A DNA stretch of 64,000 nucleotides from Actinokineospora inagensis DSM 44258 (GCF_000482865.1 NZ_AXWW01000005.1:1-64000), one strand, 5' to 3'. Shown: positions 1 to 8,825, counted from the first letter of the stretch. A program made the numbers and translations. The notes: generated from the sequence alone by a model not told the origin.

Positions 1-628
1 TTCTTGTTGTGGTGGTGGTTGAAGTCCTTCTCCCAGTCGAGCAGGTCGCGGTGTTTGGGTTTCCTGATCGGTGTCAGCATCCCGGTGCCGACATAGCCCT
101 TGTCGCCCATCCAGGCGGTCACGTCACGGTCATCCAGCATTCCGGATTCTCTCAGGCAGTGCGAGTCGTGTCGGCTTCCGGGAATCGGGTCCGACACCCA
201 GGCCAACCGGCCGGACAATGTACACGCGACCTGAAGGTTCATGCCGGTGGTGCGGTGCTTGCCGGAGTAGAAGGGCCGGTCGGCGGCGATGCGGTCGATC
301 GGGATCAGCGTGCCGTCGACGACCACGTAGGCGTGGCCGCGGCGCTTGGGTGTCCGCAACGCCGTTTGCAGCTTGGGCGCGCGCCGGGCGAGCAGGTCGA
401 CGGTCTCATTCACGTAACGCCAGCAGGTCGTGGTCGAGACCTCGAGTCCGGCGCCGATCTCGGCGAACGGCTCGCCCTTGCGCAGGTGGACCAGCACCAG
501 CAGGGCCTGGCGGCCCGGGTCGAGCTTGCGCCAGACCGAACCCAGCTCCTTGCGATGAGCACGAATCAGGCCGGAACGAACCTCAGGGTCCGAGGTGACA
601 ACGGCAGCGCGGCACGATAGAACAGCAT
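1..628 (-). pseudogene. IS5-type DDE transposase, frameshifted and cut by the window edge
   Basis: Read on the minus strand from an ATG at 628, this encodes an N-terminal helix-turn-helix region (KLDPGRQALLVLVHLRKGEP, then EIGAGLEVSTTTCWRYVNE) followed by the start of a DDE catalytic domain. The first acidic residue lies in VVVDGTLIPID and a second in GSRHDSHCLRES. This layout matches IS5-group transposases with a DDE_Tnp_4 domain. The reading frame breaks near 566-572: the first 20 residues (MLFYRAALPLSPRTLRFVPA) end at a stop, while the rest continues as GLIRAHRKELGS in another frame. The 3' part lies outside the window. It could be a dead copy, a programmed frameshift or an assembly error. 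Terminal inverted repeats were not found. Confidence 0.75.
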
Positions 629-772
629 CTTGAAGCCACTGGCGAACAGAACATCTTGGTCGATGCCTCTGCTAACAGGGGCTTCGCCACGTCCACACCA
701 CGCCACGTCGACCGCTGCCAACCCCGTGATCAACACAAACCCCCACCCGCCAACACATCTCGGCGAGGATGA

Positions 773-902
773 AAAGGACTCATTCCCGACAAGTACGGCG
801 GCACCTACCGGTACGTCGGTCACAACGCCACTGTCAATCTGAACGAGGCTGGCCAGGTCGTCACGGCGGGCACGCAACAGCGCGGGATGGAGAACACCAT
901 GA
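773..902 (+). pseudogene. C-terminal remnant of a polymorphic toxin
   Basis: The frame opened after the stop at 770-772 reads KGLIPDKYGGTYRYVGHNA, then TVNLNEAGQVVTA. It then loses frame. One frame over, the DNA reads ARNSAGWRTP and stops with TGA at 900-902, overlapping the ATG of the next gene as ATGA. A short deletion between QVVTA and ARNSAGW explains both observations. The GQVVTA-(W)AxNSAGW style of ending is typical of secreted toxin tips of RHS or WXG-type polymorphic toxins. No delivery domain or catalytic core remains, so this is a fossil tip. The toxin class was not identified. Confidence 0.5.
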
Positions 903-1159
903 GCGTCATTGACGAGATTCCTGACGAACACCGCGCCACCTTTATCAGGGTGCTGCAAGACCATAACCCCGCACTCCTGCACACCCTCCGCACCAGCACC
1001 ACACCAACCCAGGAAGCCTGGGAGATCGTGGAGGAAACGTTCATCAACGCGCTCAGTGAGCACTATGGGCCAGGACACGAGCCGGACGAGACCGGCAAGC
1101 GAATCGACAGCGCTTTGGGCGCGTTCATGACCCGCTGGCCCAACGACACGCTCACCTGA
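899..1159 (+). CDS. putative orphan immunity protein
   Basis: A small acidic protein of 86 residues starting MSVIDEIPDEHRATFIRV and ending MTRWPNDTLT. I chose ATG 899 because it overlaps the stop of the toxin remnant (ATGA) and has GGAG about seven bases upstream; an in-frame ATG at 887 is also possible. It lacks a signal peptide and membrane segments, so it should be cytosolic. Its family was not recognised. Its position directly behind a toxin tip is the usual place for a cognate immunity gene, which is the only basis for the functional guess. It seems intact while the toxin is destroyed. Confidence 0.55.
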   Translation: MSVIDEIPDEHRATFIRVLQDHNPALLHTLRTSTTPTQEAWEIVEETFINALSEHYGPGHEPDETGKRIDSALGAFMTRWPNDTLT

Positions 1160-1184
1160 TCTCTCGGGCGCAAACCAGGGAAAA

Positions 1185-1262
1185 CGGGCTGCCACAGGCC
1201 GTACAGGGTGACCGGTCTGCCCTTGATCAGCGAGGTGTCGAACAGCGAGATGATCCTCCCAG
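1185..1262 (-). pseudogene. short fragment resembling an NAD-dependent epimerase
   Basis: On the minus strand a run reads GRIISLFDTSLIKGRPVTLYG. This resembles the stretch found in NAD-dependent sugar epimerase/dehydratase proteins just before their GxxxRDFVxVDD motif. It then diverges, and nothing recognisable flanks it. The remainder of 1160-1513 shows no gene I can support. I treat this as a probable gene scrap. Confidence 0.25.
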
Positions 1263-1513
1263 GTACCGCGCCGCGCCTGGCTGGTGGACCTGCAGGTGAT
1301 ACAACGCCCCGCCCTGGCGACACCTCCGCCCGCGGTATCACGCCTCGACCTGATCTCCAGCGGCACCAGCCACCTCACGCTCGGCGCCATCGAACAGGCC
1401 TGCGCCACCAGGCACCGCGGCCTCGACCACCTCGACGGCGTGCAGTCCCCACGCAGCCGCAAAGCCTTCACCCCACAGGCACGGTATCGTGTTCTAGTCA
1501 CCGGCGCGTACCG

Positions 1514-2576
1514 TCACGCCAGTGGGGCGTGCGCACGGCACCATTCGCGTGGATGGACACTGGCCAGTCGTCGAGGATGCACGGCCACCAACGGCTTCGG
1601 ATCTGCTTCGTCGTGCAGAAGTTCGGCACGGATCAGGACCGCCCCGGCACCGCCGAGACCGCGGACATGCGACGAGATCAACGCGACCATCTCCGCGATG
1701 GTGACGTCAGCGTACCTGAACGGAAACCGCCGGACATCGGAAGCCCCAGCGGGCAAGACCCCTTCCAACCAGACCCCCGCCGCCACCGAGCCGTCGTGAT
1801 GGAACTCCACGATGGCCCAATTCACCAGTTCGTGGTGGTCCGACGAGTAGAAGTTGGAACGGAAAACCCACCGGCGCAGCCCAACCTGCGGGTTGAGTAC
1901 CACGTCCTCGGGAAGTCCGGTGATCATCCGGAGATCACGGGACGGTTGTCCCAGAATCGCAGTCACCGATGTTCGTGTCTCGTCGATCGCCCGCACCATC
2001 CGATCACGACCAGGTTGCCCGAGCAGGGACGGCACAGGCGCCGCCAAGCGCGCCGACACCGCCAGCCAGACCCCCTTCGTCACATCGATCTCGGAACGCA
2101 GGCCTTCGACAAGGCCCGCTCAACGCCGCCCGATCGTCGGACCGACGAGCAACGCGATCGCGGTATGCCTGCTCTAGCACATGCTCGGTCATCCATCGAG
2201 TGTCGGTCCCATCCCGATACGGCACACCTATAGCGTTCTTCTCACCGATCACATGCGGAGCATCCGAGCTGAGCGGTACGGACACCACGACCAACCCACG
2301 CTCACCGTTCTCATCGCTGAGCGGCTCGATCACCAAGCCGTTCACCATCGGTCGCACACGCCCATACGCCAGCGCCCGCAGCCGTTGACGCTCCCGCTCT
2401 CCATTCGGCACCGGGGCTAACTCGACAGCCTGCTCGTTCTCCTCACGGACCCCGTAGACGATCAACCCGCCGCGTGTGTTCGCGAACATCGCAACGTCCT
2501 TGGCGAACTCCAGGAGCTTCTTCTCGTCAGCCGCGGGCAGCGCTTGCTTCCAATCAAGATCGACGTTCTCGCTCAC
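1514..2576 (-). pseudogene. AlbA_2 (Schlafen-like) domain protein, frameshifted
   Basis: The minus strand from about 2576 encodes an N-terminal AlbA_2 putative nucleic-acid-binding domain. Visible signatures are VDLDWKQALP, ANTRGGLIVYGV and the GVPYRDGTDTRWM segment that usually closes the domain. The frame is lost near 2122. A 2-base deletion would join ...DDRAALS to AGLVEGLRSEIDVTKGVW, which continues another 180 or so residues to the stop at 1514 and has no recognised domain. GTG 2576 is a plausible start, but the protein may originally have begun further upstream, where the frame is also closed. Intact relatives are often regulators or defence-associated proteins. As it stands, no full-length product can be made. 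Confidence 0.6.
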
Positions 2577-3084
2577 CCGTGACTCGACCGCGCGCAGTAC
2601 GCGTCTGGGCGATCAACCTGCCGACCTCCCGCGCGCAACGGCGACGAGGGTCTGGCCGTCGCTGATACGTCCCGGGGTCTGCGCGGCATCCGCGTCGCCG
2701 TGGCGACCACTGCGGCCAGCGCGTCGACGAGGGGATCCTCATTCGGACGAGTGTGGACCAGGCCACTGTCGGTGGCCGCGGCGCCGGCGGTTGGTGGCGC
2801 CTACCCGTGGTCGGGGATGTGAAGGTGGGCAGCGGCATTCACTCGACTGTCCTTTCGGGATGTTTGCGCAAGCAGGTCCGGGCGGGGGATCGGCTTGGTG
2901 TGGGTGGATCGGGCGTGACGGCCCTGTCGAGTTCCGCGAGTGGGTCGGGACTCGACAGGGGCCGTGACGAGAGGGCGATCAGGATGCCGGCGATGCGAGC
3001 GCTCATGCCCCATGCCCGGATCAGGAAAGCGTTGTGGTGTGTGGGCGCGCTCGCCGCCTGTGGGGGGGTTCTGGGTCGGGTTGG
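2577..3084. other. stretch without a confident gene
   Basis: No recognisable gene is present. A 55-codon minus-strand frame (2839-3006, starting MSARIAGILIALSSRPL) has an ATG and plausible codon use, but no clear ribosome binding site or known relative. The overlapping longer frames look like antisense shadows. Confidence 0.4.
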
Positions 3085-3480
3085 TCAGGAGACGGTGGCC
3101 TGGCGCAGCACTGTCTTGACCTGGGGGACGAGTGTGTGCCAGCGCAGGCTGAGCAGGATCGAGGTGATGACGTCGAGGTGTGCGGCGCCGATGAGTACGA
3201 CTGTGGTGTCGGTGTCTGTCTGTAGGGCGGCTTTGACGGCGAGGACGGAGCGGTGGACTGAGGACACCTCGGGTACCGGTGGGTTGGCTCGGCCGGCGAT
3301 GACGTGGCGTGCCCTGGTGACCTGGGCGGTGAGGAACTTCTTCAGCGTGGCCGCGTCGACGGGGGGTGCGGTCCATTCGGGTTCGGGGAAGCCGGTCAGC
3401 TGTAGGAACGACTCGAACTCCTTGCCCGGGCTCTCCCAGATCGACTGGATTTCCTCGATGACCACCAGATACAGCGGCAT
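3085..3480 (-). CDS. hypothetical protein, possibly 5'-truncated
   Basis: A 131-residue frame starting MPLYLVVIEEIQSIWES with natural-looking composition: acidic N-terminal half, then VTRARHVIAGRANPPVPEV and a hydrophobic segment TVVLIGAAHLDVITSILLSL. No family was recognised. Its ATG lies exactly where RHS coding sequence begins on the opposite strand, and the minus-strand frame stays open upstream of it (GNRAKPD). The apparent 5' end may therefore be a recombination junction rather than a true start. No ribosome binding site stands out. Confidence 0.45.
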   Translation of the reverse strand: MPLYLVVIEEIQSIWESPGKEFESFLQLTGFPEPEWTAPPVDAATLKKFLTAQVTRARHVIAGRANPPVPEVSSVHRSVLAVKAALQTDTDTTVVLIGAAHLDVITSILLSLRWHTLVPQVKTVLRQATVS

Positions 3481-3485
3481 GTCCG

Positions 3486-5669
3486 GCTTGGCCCGGTTTC
3501 CTCAAGGTCACCACCCCACGCCAGGCGGGAGCGGTCGACACCTTGTTCGCGAACGGCGCGACCAGTGATCAGCGGGTGGAGACCGACCCGAACGGCAACG
3601 CCGCGACCTACACCCTGGACTCCGGCGGCAGGCCGATCTCGGTCAAGGACGCGCTCGGGCACGGCAAGGCGCAGACCTGGACGGCCAACAGCCAGGTCCA
3701 GACCACCACCGACGGGCTGAGCAACTCGACCACCGCGTCCTACGACACCACCGACAACCTGATCTCGGTGAAGCTGCCCACCGGCGCCCAAACCACCGTC
3801 GGGTACACCAACACCGCCCTGCCGAACCTGCCGACCTCGGTCAAAGACCCGGCGGGCAACGAGGTGACCCGCGAGTACGACGACGCGGGCAATCTCTACA
3901 AGGTCCGCTCGACCGCTCTGGCCGCCGATCTCGACGTCCGCCTGCGCAGCAGCCCGACCGGGGTGGTGACCAGCCGCACCGACGCCAACGGCAACCAGAC
4001 CCGGTTCGACTACGACAGCGCGGGGAACTTGATCACCGTGACCCCACCCGCCCCGCTCGGCGTGACCCGCTACGGCTACGACTCGCTCTCGCGGATCACC
4101 AGCATCACCGACGGCGCGGGCAAGAAGGTCGACTACGCCTACGACAAACTCGACCGCGTCGTGGCCATCAGCTCCGGCGGCACCGTGTTGCAGGCCAACA
4201 CCTACGACGGCAACGGCAACCTGATCACCCGCGCCACTCCGACGGTCACCACCGCGTTCACCTACGACACCTACCCGATCGGCAGCCTGCCCACCTCGGC
4301 CCAACGCACCCAGGGCACCTCCGTCGAGACCGTCTCCTACACCTACGACAAGGCAGGCAACCTCAAGACCCTCGCCGACCCCGCGGGCACCGCGACCTAC
4401 ACCTACGACGCCGCCAACCGACTCACCTCCCTGGCCGACGCCTTCGGCCAAACCACCACCTTCACCTACGACAACGCCGACCACCGCACCGGCATCACCT
4501 GGCCGGGCGCGGGCACTCAGACCAACACCTACGACACCGCGGGCAGACTCACCGCGCTGAGCGTGAAGAACACCGGTGGCACCGAACTGATCAAGGCCAC
4601 CTACAACTACAAGACCTCCGGCGGCGCGGACAGCGACCTGCTGCAGTCCAAGACCATCGCCGGTGTCACCACCGACTACACCTACGACACCCAGCGTCAC
4701 CTGACCAAGGCGGGCAGTGCGACCTTCACCGTCGACAAGGCCGACAACATCACGAACCTCGCTGGGGCCGCGCTGACGGTCAACGTCGTGAACCAGTTGA
4801 CGGGCAATGGAAGTCAGACTTTTGGCTACAACAGCGCCGGGGACCTGACTTCGGTTACGAATCCGACTACTGCGCACGAGTATTCGGTGACGAACCAGCT
4901 CGTGCGCTCGACGACCAGCGGCGCGCAGACCTTCGTCGCGAGCTATGACACGGTCGATCAGTCCCAGCCGCGCACGATAGCCGAACCCGGCACCGACCAC
5001 GTGTTCAGCCAGACGGCGCTCGGCACGAGCAGTGTCGTCCGCGGCGGCACGCGAACCAGTGTCAGTCGCGATCCGGACGGTGCGCTGATCACGGAGAAGA
5101 TCGGTACCGGCCGCTACAACGTGGTGACGGACTATCAAGGCAGCGTTCTCGGCCTGGTGGACACAGCGGGCGCGGTCGCCGCGACCTACACCTACAGCCC
5201 CTACGGCGTCACCACCGCGACCGGATCTGCCGCGAACACCAATCCCTTCCGATACCTGGGCGGCTATACCCTGGTCAACGGTCAATCGGTGTTCGGCTAC
5301 CGCTATTACACCCCTACCCTCGGCCGGTTCACGAACCCGGACCCGACGAACCGGGAGCGCAACGCCTACGCTTACGCCGGATCCGATCCGATCAACAACA
5401 GCGATCCGACCGGTGGGAGTTTCCTTTCCACGGTCGGCGGGATCGTCGGAACAGCCGCGGGTGCGGCGCTCGTCGCGGCAGGATGTGCCGCCACTGGCGG
5501 GGTGGCGTGCGTTGTCGCCGGAGCCGTGGTCGGCGGCCTGACCGGCGGTACGGGTAGCGCCCTCGGCGCGAAGTTGAACGGCGATGACGACAAGGGCGTC
5601 GCAGACGACGGGCTCGACGGAGTCTGGGGCGGCCTGCTCGGTGGATTCCCGTGGGCCAGAGTGAAGTAA
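3486..5669 (+). CDS. RHS/YD-repeat protein, 5'-truncated
   Basis: This encodes a long array of YD repeats (FDYDSAGNLITV, YTYDKAGNLKTL, YTYDAANRLTSL) followed by the RHS-associated core end, seen as SVFGYRYYTPTLGRFTNPDP and NAYAYAGSDPINNSDPTGG. After the core comes a short glycine-zipper tail (GTAAGAALVAAGCAA...) ending FPWARVK instead of a recognised toxin domain. RHS proteins normally form a large shell around a C-terminal toxin and carry a long N-terminal part. Here coding homology starts abruptly near 3486 with no ATG, signal peptide or N-terminal domains; the first usable start is TTG 3543. It is probably a silent cassette or fragment left by recombination. Confidence 0.75.
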   Translation, partial: AWPGFLKVTTPRQAGAVDTLFANGATSDQRVETDPNGNAATYTLDSGGRPISVKDALGHGKAQTWTANSQVQTTTDGLSNSTTASYDTTDNLISVKLPTGAQTTVGYTNTALPNLPTSVKDPAGNEVTREYDDAGNLYKVRSTALAADLDVRLRSSPTGVVTSRTDANGNQTRFDYDSAGNLITVTPPAPLGVTRYGYDSLSRITSITDGAGKKVDYAYDKLDRVVAISSGGTVLQANTYDGNGNLITRATPTVTTAFTYDTYPIGSLPTSAQRTQGTSVETVSYTYDKAGNLKTLADPAGTATYTYDAANRLTSLADAFGQTTTFTYDNADHRTGITWPGAGTQTNTYDTAGRLTALSVKNTGGTELIKATYNYKTSGGADSDLLQSKTIAGVTTDYTYDTQRHLTKAGSATFTVDKADNITNLAGAALTVNVVNQLTGNGSQTFGYNSAGDLTSVTNPTTAHEYSVTNQLVRSTTSGAQTFVASYDTVDQSQPRTIAEPGTDHVFSQTALGTSSVVRGGTRTSVSRDPDGALITEKIGTGRYNVVTDYQGSVLGLVDTAGAVAATYTYSPYGVTTATGSAANTNPFRYLGGYTLVNGQSVFGYRYYTPTLGRFTNPDPTNRERNAYAYAGSDPINNSDPTGGSFLSTVGGIVGTAAGAALVAAGCAATGGVACVVAGAVVGGLTGGTGSALGAKLNGDDDKGVADDGLDGVWGGLLGGFPWARVK

Positions 5670-5677
5670 GGAGCCGA

Positions 5678-5869
5678 ATGGCGGAGCAGCGAACAAGACA
5701 CGAGTCGAGGCGGGTGCTGGTCGGTATCGCCGTACTCGCCGCACTGCTGGCGGTGGCGTTCCTCGTCGAGGACCGCGTGCCAATAGCCCCGGCCCTGGTC
5801 GGCGGCGCACTTGGCGGATACCTCGGCTACGGCTTGGTGCGCTGGCTGAAAGCCAGACGAAGCGATTGA
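5678..5869 (+). CDS. small membrane protein downstream of the RHS gene
   Basis: A 63-residue protein starting MAEQRTRHESRRVLVGIAV with AAGGAG five bases before the ATG. It has two hydrophobic segments (VLVGIAVLAALLAVAFLV and ALVGGALGGYLGYGLV) separated by EDRVPIAP, and a basic tail. It begins eight bases after the RHS stop, so the two are likely co-transcribed. That position is where an immunity protein would sit, and the glycine-zipper tail of the RHS protein suggests a membrane context, but no family match was recognised. An inner-membrane location is the only firm prediction. Confidence 0.55.
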   Translation: MAEQRTRHESRRVLVGIAVLAALLAVAFLVEDRVPIAPALVGGALGGYLGYGLVRWLKARRSD

Positions 5870-6067
5870 CAACAAGATGGGGAGCGGCAGCCATCAGGCC
5901 GCACCCCACGGTCGCTCTCAAGCTGATACGAGCCGCACCTAGAGTTCGTGCGTGGTAGGCGAGAACAGGCACCCCGGATGAACCGCTTGGTCTGAACGAG
6001 CCGGTCGAGTAGGGCGGCCGACGCCATCGCTTCGTTTCCTCACGTCTTATTGGTTCGAGCGACTGCC

Positions 6068-6475
6068 CGGAAGGCGACCACCAACACAGGTAGGGCAGTG
6101 CGAGCGCGATGCCGCGGATGGCACCCACGAGTTGGAACGGTGCCCGCAGGTCCAGTGCCCTCGCCACTAGTCCGCTGGCGAGGGCGCCCAGGGGGATGAA
6201 GCCCCGGCCGAGTAGGTCACCGGGGGACCACTTGTCGCCGCACGGTGGTCGCGACGATGTTGAACGACGCGGTGGCGAACCGTTAAGCGCCAGGGAGAAT
6301 CGGGCAGTCACCGCGTTCGAGCTGTAGCCGACGCCGAGGAATCCGACGACCTCGGCGCCTAGCGCGATCACCAGCGCGGGTATTGGTTTCGGTGGCGATG
6401 ACGATCCGCACGATGCCCAGCACGTCGACCGCGACGAGCGCCGCAGTGCCAAGTGGGTACATGGCACTCACGGTC
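6068..6475 (-). pseudogene. MFS transporter remnant
   Basis: Pieces of a major facilitator transporter occur in order in two minus-strand frames: YPLGTAALVAVDVLGIV, then ALGAEVVGFLGVGYSSNAVT, then SPGDLLGRG and IPLGALASGLVARALDLRAP. The last resembles the conserved segment after the loop in drug-efflux MFS proteins. Frame changes and missing N- and C-terminal halves make it non-functional. The rest of 5870-6067 holds nothing recognisable. Confidence 0.55.
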
Positions 6476-6479
6476 GAAA

Positions 6480-6612
6480 CCCGGAGTCGCCGACCTGGCT
6501 GCGACCCGGTTCCCGCTCTCGGAGGTCATCGTCTGCCTGCAGCAGCTCAGCGGCCTGGACTGCAACGCGGCCACTCTGCGCTTGGCCGCGCTGGGCCGAG
6601 GGCGAACTGGCC
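6480..6612 (+). pseudogene. fragment of an ArsR-like regulator
   Basis: The plus strand reads GVADLAATRFPLSEVIVCLQ, which resembles the beginning of ArsR-type regulators often divergent from MFS efflux genes in actinobacteria. It soon decays (LRLAALGRGRTG...) without a helix-turn-helix. It lies next to the MFS remnant, consistent with one decayed regulator-transporter pair. Confidence 0.35.
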
Positions 6613-6644
6613 AGGAAACCGCTGGACCTGGCGCACACCTTGAC

Positions 6645-6686
6645 GTCAGCATCCGGCTAGGGGTAGTAAGCGTAAGCGTGTCCGAG
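6645..6686 (+). repeat. left attachment-site copy and recombinase-tail remnant of the tandem elements
   Basis: This 42-bp segment closely matches 18002-18041: GTCAGCATCCGG, then TAGGGGTAGTAAGCGT, then GCGTGTCCGAG. It differs by a short gap and a duplicated AAGCGT. Translated, it resembles the LDVSIR end of the serine recombinase at 16300-18130, yet no recombinase gene lies in front of it. I infer it is the left boundary of element 1 and the trace of an earlier, now deleted, element. The 11-bp end is identical at 6676-6686, 18031-18041 and 27686-27696. Confidence 0.65.
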
Positions 6687-6829
6687 AACGGTTCTGCGCA
6701 TAACCCCTACGCGCCCAGGCTTCCGGATCTACGTTTTGTGCTGCCCGAAGGTTACTTGGGATCACGGATGTCAATGAGTGATTCGCGCCTAGTATTCGGC
6801 GGCAGTCGCGGAGGGTTTGGTCGACTGCG

Positions 6830-7011
6830 AGAAGTCATCGGCCGCCGATGGAGGAGCGGGCGCGCCGCGGCGGCGGGCGACGTCGTGTCGTAGTCCTTGG
6901 ACGATGGTTTTTCGAGACGAAGGATCGGTAGATGATGTCTTCCTAGGAGAGGCGGAAGAATTCGTCCATTTGTTGATGAGGTGGACGACGGCATTTGGGT
7001 TCGGTGGTCAT
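6830..7011 (-). pseudogene. decayed XRE regulator gene of element 1
   Basis: The ATG at 7011 overlaps the stop of the next upstream gene as ATGA, exactly as in element 2 (18650-18653). The DNA aligns with the intact gene at 18246-18653: both start MTT and share stretches equivalent to GCCGTCGxCCA, GAAGA and CTACCGATC. Here in-frame stops and frame changes interrupt it after about 23 codons (MTTEPKCRRP...FFRLS). It is a degraded copy of the element's first XRE gene. Confidence 0.55.
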
Positions 7012-7415
7012 TTACCGCCCTGGGCGGCGATGTGTAGCCAGGTGATAACCGCCGCACCTGCGATGGTTTGGGCGCGGTACTCGTCGACGGTGTCGGGAGG
7101 CAGGATTGCGGTGACGAAGATTGTCGCGTTGTTGGCGATTTTGCCGTTGATGCCGATCTTCGGGGAATCCAAGTCGGTTTCGCCGGTGAGGGTGACGTCG
7201 GGGTTTTGGAGTGTGTTGTGCCAGTGCAGGACTTGGGAGGCGGTTTCGGCGAGGGAGTCGGTCTGGATGAATACGGTGATCTCGTGGTCGGACTTCCTGT
7301 TGCCGCGGACGGACAGGTCGGCTTGGAACGGGTTGGGTAGGGCGTAGGTGACCAGGTGGAGGCCAAGTGTCGCGGCTAGCTCGACGAAGTTGTGAGAGAT
7401 GGTGGTGTGGGTCAT
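7008..7415 (-). CDS. conserved element protein of 135 residues
   Basis: Starts MTHTTISHNFVELAATLG and ends AAVITWLHIAAQGGK. It is clearly related along its whole length to the protein at 18650-19057; shared segments include HLVTYALPNPFQ, DLSVR, DHEITV and VITWL. No known family was recognised. The alternating beta-like pattern and lack of membrane segments suggest a soluble protein. In both elements it lies downstream of a DUF5753-like XRE gene and upstream of a small XRE gene, so it probably belongs to the element's regulatory module. An upstream in-frame ATG at 7430 is less likely, since the homologue starts at the equivalent of 7415. Confidence 0.7.
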   Translation of the reverse strand: MTHTTISHNFVELAATLGLHLVTYALPNPFQADLSVRGNRKSDHEITVFIQTDSLAETASQVLHWHNTLQNPDVTLTGETDLDSPKIGINGKIANNATIFVTAILPPDTVDEYRAQTIAGAAVITWLHIAAQGGK

Positions 7416-7530
7416 CAGGCGGGCTCCCAACGTGATTTTGAGCGGGCTACCGTTCGCAGCGAACTGGGCAGGCGAGAGGATTGCTGGGAAGAAATGGTTG
7501 AGAGGTCAATAGAGTGCCGCCGGGTTGGCG

Positions 7531-8394
7531 TCAGGCGAGCTTGCGTGTTTCCGGAGGGGAGACTGCCGAATTGTTGAGGCTGTGGTGCGGGCCGGAAATC
7601 TGTGTCAGGTAGTGGGTGATGAGGCTCTGATAGGTGGCGATGATGTGGGGTTGTTCGAGGTAGAGGCTTGAAGTGTGGAGCGGGATGTGCACGATTTTGC
7701 CGCGGCAGGCGGTGTCGAGTAGCTGGAAGGGGGAAGTTGCGTAGAGGGCCAGAATGCGCTGGTGGGTGAGGGCATGGATGGTGATGTGGGACTTCTTGGA
7801 GAGCGCTCGTAGGTAGCTGATTTGGTCGTTGACGAGGTGCTTGGGGGTGCCGCAGGTGGCCGGGTGGCCGATGACGAAGGTGAAGGTGGGCGGGTTGTAC
7901 CGGGTGAGCAGGGCGCGGCGGGATTCGTAGATGGTCGTGCGGGCCTGGACGGTGTGGGCGGGGATGAGAGGGGAGGTGGTGAGGAAGTGGTGGTGGTATT
8001 CGGGGGTGTGGAGGATGTCGGGGAGAGTGGTGGGGGCGTAGTAGGTGATGGCGGTGGAGTCGTGTTCGAGGTCGGCGATGGTGGTGGTGAAGAGGTCGGT
8101 GTTGTCGTCGTCGTGCCAGAACTGGGGTGCGCGGTCGTTGGCGGCGAGGGCTAGGAGGCGGTCGCGGTCGAGGCGGTTGGTGTGGTTGCAGGCGATGAGG
8201 AGGTGGGTTAGGTCGGCGGCGGAGACTCGGCGTTGTCCGTTGATGAGGCGGGAGAGTTTGGAGCCGTCCCAGTCCAGGGCCTTGGCGAGAGCCCTGTGGG
8301 TGAGTTGAGCGGCGTTCATGATGTGGCGGATCTCCTGGCCGACGATCCAGGAGCGGAGTGTTTTGGCGGGGCCGGGCTTGTTGTGGGCGGGCAT
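7531..8394 (-). CDS. XRE-family regulator with DUF5753-like sensor region
   Basis: 287 residues. The first 80 contain a helix-turn-helix of the XRE type (LTHRALAKALDWDGSKLSRL, then INGQRRVSAADLTHLLIAC). The rest resembles the DUF5753-type ligand-binding region of actinobacterial XRE proteins, with FWHDDDNTDLF, ITYYAPTTLPDILHTPEYH and the later YLEQPHIIATYQSLI. It is related to the protein at 19054-19884 in element 2. It probably regulates the element's own genes. About 115 bases separate it from the conserved gene at 7008-7415, which may share its transcript. Confidence 0.8.
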   Translation of the reverse strand: MPAHNKPGPAKTLRSWIVGQEIRHIMNAAQLTHRALAKALDWDGSKLSRLINGQRRVSAADLTHLLIACNHTNRLDRDRLLALAANDRAPQFWHDDDNTDLFTTTIADLEHDSTAITYYAPTTLPDILHTPEYHHHFLTTSPLIPAHTVQARTTIYESRRALLTRYNPPTFTFVIGHPATCGTPKHLVNDQISYLRALSKKSHITIHALTHQRILALYATSPFQLLDTACRGKIVHIPLHTSSLYLEQPHIIATYQSLITHYLTQISGPHHSLNNSAVSPPETRKLA

Positions 8395-8627
8395 GGGCGA
8401 GCCTTCCGCGCGGGATCTTGGGGTGTGACGGGCCTGTGCTGCACGGCTGATGGGTGTCCAGTCCGGGACAGGGCCGTGGGGACAAGACCGTCGGCTTGGG
8501 ACGGCTGGCAGGCGCGTCTAGCTGGGGTTTCTCTGGGGACAGGTACATCGCGAGGTGTCCCACAGGGCGTTGGCCTGGCTGAATCGGGCCGAGCCGGGGA
8601 GCGGGCGCTGGGACGGGTGAGCTTGTC

Positions 8628-8825
8628 CTAGGCGGCGTCGAGTTGGGTGAGGGCGGCTTGGGCGAGTTGGACGAAGCGGGTGAGGCAGGCGCGGTCGAAG
8701 CCGAATTCGAACGCCTCGGCGGTGGGGCCGACGAGGAAGTCGACTTGGTCGGCGTCGGGGTGGACGGTGGTGAGGATTTTGCAGTTGTCGCGGATGGCGA
8801 CCATGGTGATGACCTTGAACGACAT
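8628..8825 (-). CDS. small hypothetical protein
   Basis: 65 residues, starting MSFKVITMVAIRDNCKILT and ending FVQLAQAALTQLDAA. Soluble and mildly acidic; no family recognised. It sits between the DUF5753-like regulator and two other small minus-strand genes in element 1, with short gaps that suggest one transcript. No equivalent was seen in element 2. Confidence 0.55.
   Translation of the reverse strand: MSFKVITMVAIRDNCKILTTVHPDADQVDFLVGPTAEAFEFGFDRACLTRFVQLAQAALTQLDAA

Noticed and set aside
1208-2233. Plus-strand frame of 341 codons
   Set aside because: Antisense of the AlbA_2 pseudogene with R/P/H-rich composition; no motif.
3396-6467. Very long minus-strand open frame of about 1000 codons
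   Set aside because: It is mostly the antisense of the RHS gene, made of G/V/R-rich low-complexity sequence; only its first part contains real MFS remnants.
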